From NCBI RefSeq assembly GCF_029233945.1, contig NZ_JARGOQ010000013.1, positions 1-64,000 on the forward strand: a stretch of 64,000 nucleotides of DNA, in the 5' to 3' direction. The position numbers and the translations under genes were made by a program. The notes beneath the pieces were generated by a model that searched no databases, was not told the origin of the DNA, and saw only the letters and a program-made list of their open reading frames with translations. Below are positions 59,008 through 64,000 of this stretch, one piece after another (the first letter of the stretch is position 1; every line of letters begins with the position of its first letter). The DNA is from Sneathiella sp. Its GTDB lineage: Bacteria > Pseudomonadota > Alphaproteobacteria > Sneathiellales > Sneathiellaceae.

Positions 59008-59951
59008 ACGCGCAACGTTTAATGGCGCTAGTTGTCGCCATCATTATTTCTGTGCCCTTGATGTTCCCGGATGGACAAAGCATTGGCCTTGTAAACGCTA
59101 TCTTGATCTGGTCCATATTTGCTATCGGCTTTGATCTGGTCTTCGGTGTTGTCGGGATGCTCTCCTTCGGGCATGCGGCATTCTTCGGGGTGGGGGCCTA
59201 TACACTTTCGCTTCTGACAATGCGCATGGGCTGGGATTTTATCCCGGCGCTTGGGGCTGCGGGCGTGGTTGGTGGGGCTTTGGCTCTGGTGTTCAGCTAT
59301 TTTGCGATCCGGGTTTCGGGGTTGTTCTTCGCGCTTCTTACACTCGCGCTATCTCAGCTTATCTACATCATGGCAGGGACTAAGCTGCGGATGCTGACCG
59401 GTGGCGTCGATGGTATCGCCGGTGTGCCGCGTCCTGAGCTGTTCGGGATCGATTTTTATAATGACGGTAATTATTATTTCTTTCTGTTGGCACTTTTCGT
59501 TCTTGCGCTGCTGATCTCCGGGCTTATCCGGATATCGCCTCTGGGCCAGGCCCTGAAAGCTATTAAATCCAACGAGGTAAGGGCGGAGCAGATCGGTTTT
59601 AATGTTCAGCGGCTGCAACGGTCGGTATTTACTATCTCCGGTATTTATGCAGGCGTTAGCGGTGGCTTGCTCGCTTCCCTGATTTTCTATGTCGGCCCGC
59701 AGATGCTCCATTGGACGACATCCGGCGATGTTGTGATCATGGTTCTGCTGGGCGGTATGGGGACGTTGTTCGGGCCTATTCTCGGCGTTGCGATATTCGA
59801 GATTATGCGGGAATGGCTCTCGACCCAGACATCTCATTGGTACGGCATACTGGGACTAATATTTATCATTTCCACGATTGCCATGCCAAAAGGTATTGCG
59901 GGCATGATTATTCAGCTTTGGAACCGCATCATGCCGGGGGGTAAGTCATGA
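59004..59951 (+). CDS. Liv-type ABC transporter permease (LivM-like)
   Basis: 315 residues. LVFGVVGMLSFGHAAFFGVGAYTLSLL, then FALLTLALSQLIYIMAGTKLRMLTGGVDGIAGVPRP and coupling loop KAIKSNEVRAEQIGFNVQRL are LivM features. Inner-membrane partner of the LivH-like permease. Starts and ends in 4-nt overlaps with its neighbours, indicating translational coupling. Confidence 0.94.
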   Translation: MNAQRLMALVVAIIISVPLMFPDGQSIGLVNAILIWSIFAIGFDLVFGVVGMLSFGHAAFFGVGAYTLSLLTMRMGWDFIPALGAAGVVGGALALVFSYFAIRVSGLFFALLTLALSQLIYIMAGTKLRMLTGGVDGIAGVPRPELFGIDFYNDGNYYFFLLALFVLALLISGLIRISPLGQALKAIKSNEVRAEQIGFNVQRLQRSVFTISGIYAGVSGGLLASLIFYVGPQMLHWTTSGDVVIMVLLGGMGTLFGPILGVAIFEIMREWLSTQTSHWYGILGLIFIISTIAMPKGIAGMIIQLWNRIMPGGKS

Positions 59952-60712
59952 GCACTGCAGCGGAAAATAGCCCTGTACTGCGGTGTGAGGATATCGAGGT
60001 GTCCTATGGCGCCTTCAAGGCCGTCACCAATGTCAGCTATCAGTTTAAACCTGGCTTGCTGTACGGCTTGATCGGTCCTAATGGCGCGGGCAAGACAACG
60101 CTCATGAATGCGCTCTCCGGGCGGGCGCAGCTCAGCAACGGCCGGGTGTTTCTCAATGAGGAGGAAATAACCGGTCAGTCACCCCACGCCCGGACCTGGG
60201 CAGGCCTCGGCCGGAGTTTCCAGATTACGCAGATTTTTGCCGAAATGACGGTGTTTGAAAATCTGCGGCTTGCCGCGCAGGCGCATCGTTTCCGGTTGCA
60301 GCCTTTCTGGCGCCCGGTGGGCAAATTTAAGGAAATTGCGGACGATGCGGAACGGGTTCTCTCCGAAATCGGTCTGGAAGGCTTCGGCCATGTTAATGCC
60401 GGAAGCCTCTCCCATGGGGATCAGCGCGCCCTAGAAATTGGCCTGGCGCTGTTGAGTGAACCCAAGGTGCTTTTATTGGATGAGCCGCTTGCCGGTGTTG
60501 GACATGATGTTGCGGAAAAGGCCGTCGAGCTGATCCGCAAGGTATCGCAAGGCCGGACTGTCCTGCTGATTGAGCATAATATGGACGTGGTCATGGAAAT
60601 CTCTGATGAGATCATTGTTATGCTTGCAGGCGAGATACTGGCGGCCGGCGAAGCTGAGACGATCAAGCGCGATCCCCGAGTCCGAACCGCTTATCTGGGA
60701 GAGGAAGAATGA
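59948..60712 (+). CDS. Liv-type ABC transporter ATPase (LivG-like)
   Basis: 254 residues. Walker A GPNGAGKTT (43-51), GLGRSFQITQIFAEMTVFENLRLA, signature LSHGDQRALEIGLAL (LSHGD variant of LSGGQ), Walker B VLLLDEPLAGVG and IEHNMDVVMEI. Cytoplasmic ATPase of the transporter. LSHGD-type signatures are common in LivG proteins of acid-uptake systems. 4-nt overlap with the next gene. Confidence 0.94.
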   Translation: MSTAAENSPVLRCEDIEVSYGAFKAVTNVSYQFKPGLLYGLIGPNGAGKTTLMNALSGRAQLSNGRVFLNEEEITGQSPHARTWAGLGRSFQITQIFAEMTVFENLRLAAQAHRFRLQPFWRPVGKFKEIADDAERVLSEIGLEGFGHVNAGSLSHGDQRALEIGLALLSEPKVLLLDEPLAGVGHDVAEKAVELIRKVSQGRTVLLIEHNMDVVMEISDEIIVMLAGEILAAGEAETIKRDPRVRTAYLGEEE

Positions 60713-61410
60713 GTCTTCTGGAAATGCAGAATTGTGATGTTTTCTACGGCAAGGCGCAGGCGTTACATGATGTCTCAATCACGGTGGAAGAGGGGGAGAT
60801 TGTCTCACTCATCGGTCGGAACGGTGCGGGTAAAAGCACATTGTTGAAGGCAATCATGGGCCTGAACCCGATAAAGTCCGGCACGCGTATGTATGAAGGT
60901 CGCAACGCAACCAAAATCACAACAGAGATGCTGGGGCGTTCGGGCATTGCCTATGTGCCTGAAGATCGCCGGATTTTTGCGACATTAGATGTGGACGAAA
61001 ATTTGCGGATTGCGACTGTGATGGGGCGGAAGGGGGCCTGGGATCTGGCGCGGGTGTATACTCTTTTTCCGCGCCTGAAAGAACGGATGACGTCGCGCGG
61101 CGATACATTGTCCGGCGGAGAGCAGCAGATGCTCGCCGTTGGTCGCGGATTACTTACCAACCCAAAGCTGTTGTTGCTGGATGAACCAACGGAAGGCCTC
61201 GCGCCTCTCGTCGTTGAGGATCTTATCAAGGCCATGGCCTTGATCAATGCGGAAGGCGTGGCAATTCTTCTTGTTGAGCAGAATTTGAAAGTTCCGCTCA
61301 AGCTGGCGCAGCGGCAATATCTGATCGACAACGGACATATCCGCTGGTCCGGAAAAACGGATGAGCTTTTGGCGGAGCGGGAAAAAATCGAAGGACTCAT
61401 AAGCCTCTAA
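60709..61410 (+). CDS. Liv-type ABC transporter ATPase (LivF-like)
   Basis: 233 residues. Walker A GRNGAGKST (36-44), signature LSGGEQQMLAVGRGLL, Walker B LLLLDEPTEGLAPLVVEDL, VEQNLKVPLKL. The second ATPase of the heterodimer. LivF tails normally contain a dispensable regulatory segment; here it ends shortly after the H-loop region. The thiolase gene begins 17 nt later, so the transport and CoA genes form one transcription unit. Confidence 0.94.
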   Translation: MSLLEMQNCDVFYGKAQALHDVSITVEEGEIVSLIGRNGAGKSTLLKAIMGLNPIKSGTRMYEGRNATKITTEMLGRSGIAYVPEDRRIFATLDVDENLRIATVMGRKGAWDLARVYTLFPRLKERMTSRGDTLSGGEQQMLAVGRGLLTNPKLLLLDEPTEGLAPLVVEDLIKAMALINAEGVAILLVEQNLKVPLKLAQRQYLIDNGHIRWSGKTDELLAEREKIEGLISL

Positions 61411-61427
61411 TTGCAGGAGTTAAACAA

Positions 61428-62666
61428 ATGCCAGACGCATATATCATCGGTATAGGAATGTCTCAGTTCGGTAAGTTTTTAAACCGATCCGTCAAGGACA
61501 TGACGGCGGAAGTCGTCGCAGAGGCGCTGGAAGACGCAGGGCTGGACCGCGAGGACATTCAGGCAGCATTTTTTGCAAACGCCTCCCAGGCGGCAGTTGA
61601 GGCGCAGTATCTGGTGCCGGGGCAGATTGCCCTTCGCTCCGCCGGATTTGAAGGGATCCCGATTACCAATATCGAGAATGCCTGCGCCAGCGCCAGCACT
61701 GCCCTCAACTCAGCCTGCGCTTTTGTTCAATCAGGGCAGGGCGATATTGCGCTGGCCATCGGGACGGACAAGATGAACTCAACGGATCGTGCACGCTCCT
61801 TCGCGGTTTTTGACGGTGGCTGGGATGTTCATAAGGCGGAAGAATCCATTGCCCGGCTCAGAGATATGTCAAAGGATATGAAACTTCCGCCGGAAGCGGA
61901 AGACAATGGCGGGCAGCGAAGCGTCTTTATGGATGTCTATGCGTCGCTGGCCCGAAATCACATGAACAGCTTCGGAATTACACAAGTTGAAATCGCAGCG
62001 GCATGCGCGAAGAACCATACGCATTCGCAGCATAATCCAAAGGCGCAATATCAGAACAAGATGACGGTGGAGGAGGTTCTGCAGGATCGTCCGGTTGCCT
62101 GGCCGCTCACGCTTGCCATGTGCGCCCCGATCAGCGACGGCGCGGCGGCGGCCATTGTGGTTTCAGCAGAAAAGGCGCGGCAGCTTGGACTGGGGCGGGC
62201 AGTGCGTGTCGCAGCATCCGTATTACGCTCGGGCACAAACCGGAAGCATGATGAGTTTAACAAGCAGATCACGCATCTGGCCGCAAATGCTGCTTATGAG
62301 AAAGCGGGACTTTCGCCAAAAGATATGGATGTGGCCGAAGTTCATGACGCGACGGCTTTCGCCGAAGTCCTTCAGGTGGAAGCATTGGGCTTTTGTGATT
62401 TCGGGGAAGGCGGGCGCTTGTCTGCGGAAGGCCATACGACAGTCGGCGGCCGGATACCGGTTAATCCGTCCGGCGGGCTGGAATCCCGGGGGCATCCCAT
62501 CGGCGCAACCGGTCTCGCGCAGGTGTATGAACTCGTAACCCAACTTCGCGGGGAGGCAGGCCCGCGACAGGTGGATGGCGCAAAAACAGCCATTGCCGAA
62601 AATGGTGGCGGATTCCTGGGCTATGAGGAAGCGGCGGCCTGTATCACCATTTTGCAGAAGAATTAA
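61428..62666 (+). CDS. SCP-x-type thiolase family protein
   Basis: 412 residues. Nucleophilic C86 in IENACASASTALNSACAFV, AEVHDATAFAEVLQVEALGF, and NPSGGLESRGHPIGATGLAQ with the active-site histidine. The VHD-ATAF segment replaces the HDCF of the thiolase at 51956, so the second catalytic cysteine of that region is absent; SCP-x-like proteins vary here. Role: probably cleavage of a 3-ketoacyl-CoA, or a related C-C bond reaction. Behind GCAGGAG, in the Liv-type operon. Confidence 0.9.
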   Translation: MPDAYIIGIGMSQFGKFLNRSVKDMTAEVVAEALEDAGLDREDIQAAFFANASQAAVEAQYLVPGQIALRSAGFEGIPITNIENACASASTALNSACAFVQSGQGDIALAIGTDKMNSTDRARSFAVFDGGWDVHKAEESIARLRDMSKDMKLPPEAEDNGGQRSVFMDVYASLARNHMNSFGITQVEIAAACAKNHTHSQHNPKAQYQNKMTVEEVLQDRPVAWPLTLAMCAPISDGAAAAIVVSAEKARQLGLGRAVRVAASVLRSGTNRKHDEFNKQITHLAANAAYEKAGLSPKDMDVAEVHDATAFAEVLQVEALGFCDFGEGGRLSAEGHTTVGGRIPVNPSGGLESRGHPIGATGLAQVYELVTQLRGEAGPRQVDGAKTAIAENGGGFLGYEEAAACITILQKN

Positions 62667-62687
62667 TCAGCTACAGGAGAAAAATTC

Positions 62688-64000
62688 GTGCGTGTAATTG
62701 ATTATTTCGATCGCGGCGTAGCACTGGACCCGGAGAGGACATGCCTGAAAGACAGTAGTATTTCACGCAGCTATGCCGAGGTACAGGAGCGAAACTACAG
62801 GATTGCCAATGCGCTCATTCGGCTCGGCGTAAAACCGCAGACAAAAGGTGCTGTTTTCAGCTCCAATGCGGTCCCGGCCTTCGAATGCTGCCTCGGGATG
62901 TTGCGCGCCGGGGTCGTCTGGGTGCCGCTTAACGCCAAGAATGAAACCAAGGAAAATGCATATATTCTCGACAATTGCGATGTGGAACTCCTTTTTTATC
63001 ACAGCTCTTTCGAAGACAAGGTATTAGAGTTCGCCAGCCTTTGCCCGAAAATACAACATTTCATCTGCATTGATAAGGCGGGTGGGCGCGGTGCTTATCT
63101 GGAAGACTGGATTGACGGAGAGGCAAGCACTGATCCCGATATCGCGGGTGATCAGGATACGCTCGCTTCTATTTTTTCATCTGGCGGCACAACAGGCCTT
63201 CCCAAAGGCGTGCTATGGACCAACCGGGTGTGGGATGCGATGATAACCGCTTTCTACACCACCATGCCGGCGAAAAAGGCACCGGTTCATCTTGTTGTCG
63301 CCCCGATGTCGCATGCGGCGGGTGTGCTCGCTATTATTTCCATGGCAAATGGGGGAACGCAGGTTATTTTGCCGCAGTTTGACGCGGAAATGGTGGCGAA
63401 AACAATCGAGAGCGAAGGGGTGACGCATTTGTTCCTGCCCCCCACAGCGATTTACATGCTGCTGTCCTATCCGGATGTTCAGAAATATGACTACAGTAGC
63501 CTGGAGCATTTCATCTATGCGGCGGCACCAATGTCTGTCGATAAGCTGAAAGAATGCCTGACTGTTTTCGGCCCAGTCATGACCCAGTCCTTCGGGCAGG
63601 CCGAGGCACCGATGTTCTGCACGTATCTTTCGCCTGAAGATCATCTCGTAATAGGCAGTAATACAAAAGAAAAACGCCTAGCTAGCTGCGGGCGTCAAAC
63701 GCTGCAGATGCGTGTCAGGATTATGGATGAGGATGGTAATCTCCTGCCGCCAGAGGAACGCGGGGAAATAGTCGTGAGCGGTAATCTGGTGATGACAGGC
63801 TATTATAAAAATCCAGAGGCAACCGAGGAAGTCTCCACCTTCGGTTGGCATCATACCGGTGATATCGGATATGTCGATGAAGACGGTTATGTCTACATCG
63901 TTGATCGAAAGAAGGACATGATCATCACCGGTGGCTTCAATGTTTATCCCAGTGAAATCGAGCAGGTGATCTGGGGCCATCCTTCCGTTCAGGATTGCGC
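62688..64000 (+). CDS. AMP-dependent acyl-CoA synthetase/ligase, 3'-truncated by window edge
   Basis: At least 437 codons from GTG 62688, with CAGGAG 8 nt upstream; the frame is open to the window end. LASIFSSGGTTGLPKGVLWTN is the adenylation motif; SFGQAEAPM, HHTGDIGYVDEDGYVYIVDRKKDMIITGGFNVYPSEIEQVI follow, and the C-terminal lysine region lies beyond the window. It would activate the acid imported by the Liv-type transporter. The start is the only well-spaced one; no ATG is near. Confidence 0.92.
   Translation, partial: MRVIDYFDRGVALDPERTCLKDSSISRSYAEVQERNYRIANALIRLGVKPQTKGAVFSSNAVPAFECCLGMLRAGVVWVPLNAKNETKENAYILDNCDVELLFYHSSFEDKVLEFASLCPKIQHFICIDKAGGRGAYLEDWIDGEASTDPDIAGDQDTLASIFSSGGTTGLPKGVLWTNRVWDAMITAFYTTMPAKKAPVHLVVAPMSHAAGVLAIISMANGGTQVILPQFDAEMVAKTIESEGVTHLFLPPTAIYMLLSYPDVQKYDYSSLEHFIYAAAPMSVDKLKECLTVFGPVMTQSFGQAEAPMFCTYLSPEDHLVIGSNTKEKRLASCGRQTLQMRVRIMDEDGNLLPPEERGEIVVSGNLVMTGYYKNPEATEEVSTFGWHHTGDIGYVDEDGYVYIVDRKKDMIITGGFNVYPSEIEQVIWGHPSVQDC

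Noticed and set aside
1-64000. CRISPR array, prophage, rRNA or tRNA genes
   Set aside because: No regularly spaced repeats, phage genes or RNA gene signatures were seen by eye; a tRNA scan could not be run.

Overview
The window looks like chromosomal DNA of a marine-type alphaproteobacterium. The GC content is moderate, genes are tightly packed with many 4-nt ATGA overlaps, and there is an unusual density of solute transporters, acyl-CoA enzymes and small-ligand regulators. The genus cannot be fixed from sequence alone; Sneathiella-, Kiloniella- or Kordiimonas-like lineages would fit. I saw no rRNA, tRNA, CRISPR array, prophage or intact insertion sequence. The window opens inside a TRAP permease gene and closes inside an acyl-CoA ligase gene.

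Layout. (1) 1-1.5 kb: end of a TRAP large permease and a short relic of a crotonase gene. (2) 1.5-12.6 kb: a nitrogen-scavenging module. A response regulator and a very unusual hybrid histidine kinase, whose sensor part is a complete NCS1 nucleobase-permease-like domain plus a nine-cysteine cluster, diverge from urtABCDE-type urea/short-amide ABC transporter genes, a formamidase (fmdA) and a small zinc-ribbon gene (fmdB). (3) 12.7-20.8 kb: a minus-strand RbsABC-type ABC transporter operon. One of its permeases is fused to a strictosidine-synthase/SMP-30 beta-propeller, a second free-standing propeller follows, and a TetR regulator lies at the head. (4) 20.9-45 kb: a catabolic island bracketed by two decayed IS6-like transposase relics. 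It holds GntR, a CaiB CoA-transferase, a biotin-dependent carboxylase with two different carboxyltransferase subunits and one tiny carrier, a TAXI-TRAP transporter, and biotin carboxylase. These are followed by acyl-CoA dehydrogenase, ligase, TRAP DctPQM, two crotonases, SDR, TetR, an alpha-methylacyl-CoA racemase-like enzyme, and a convergent ligase/nitronate-monooxygenase pair. (5) 45-49.4 kb: a choline-O-sulfate module (betC sulfatase, BCCT transporter, LysR). (6) 49.5-55.7 kb: TetR divergent from a complete beta-oxidation set (ligase, SCP-x-type thiolase, two hot-dog MaoC proteins, SDR, PaaG-like isomerase). (7) 55.8-64 kb: MarR divergent from a five-gene Liv-type ABC transporter followed by a second SCP-x thiolase and a partial ligase.

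How it works together. Most blocks repeat one plan: a local regulator, a dedicated transporter, CoA activation, then chain processing. The regulators often have a conspicuous inverted repeat in the adjacent promoter. This suggests a scavenger that takes up many organic acids, amides and sulfate esters and feeds them into CoA-linked catabolism. The most distinctive items are the permease-like kinase beside the urea/formamide genes, the ABC permease-propeller fusion, and the two-carboxyltransferase carboxylase wrapped around a TAXI transporter.
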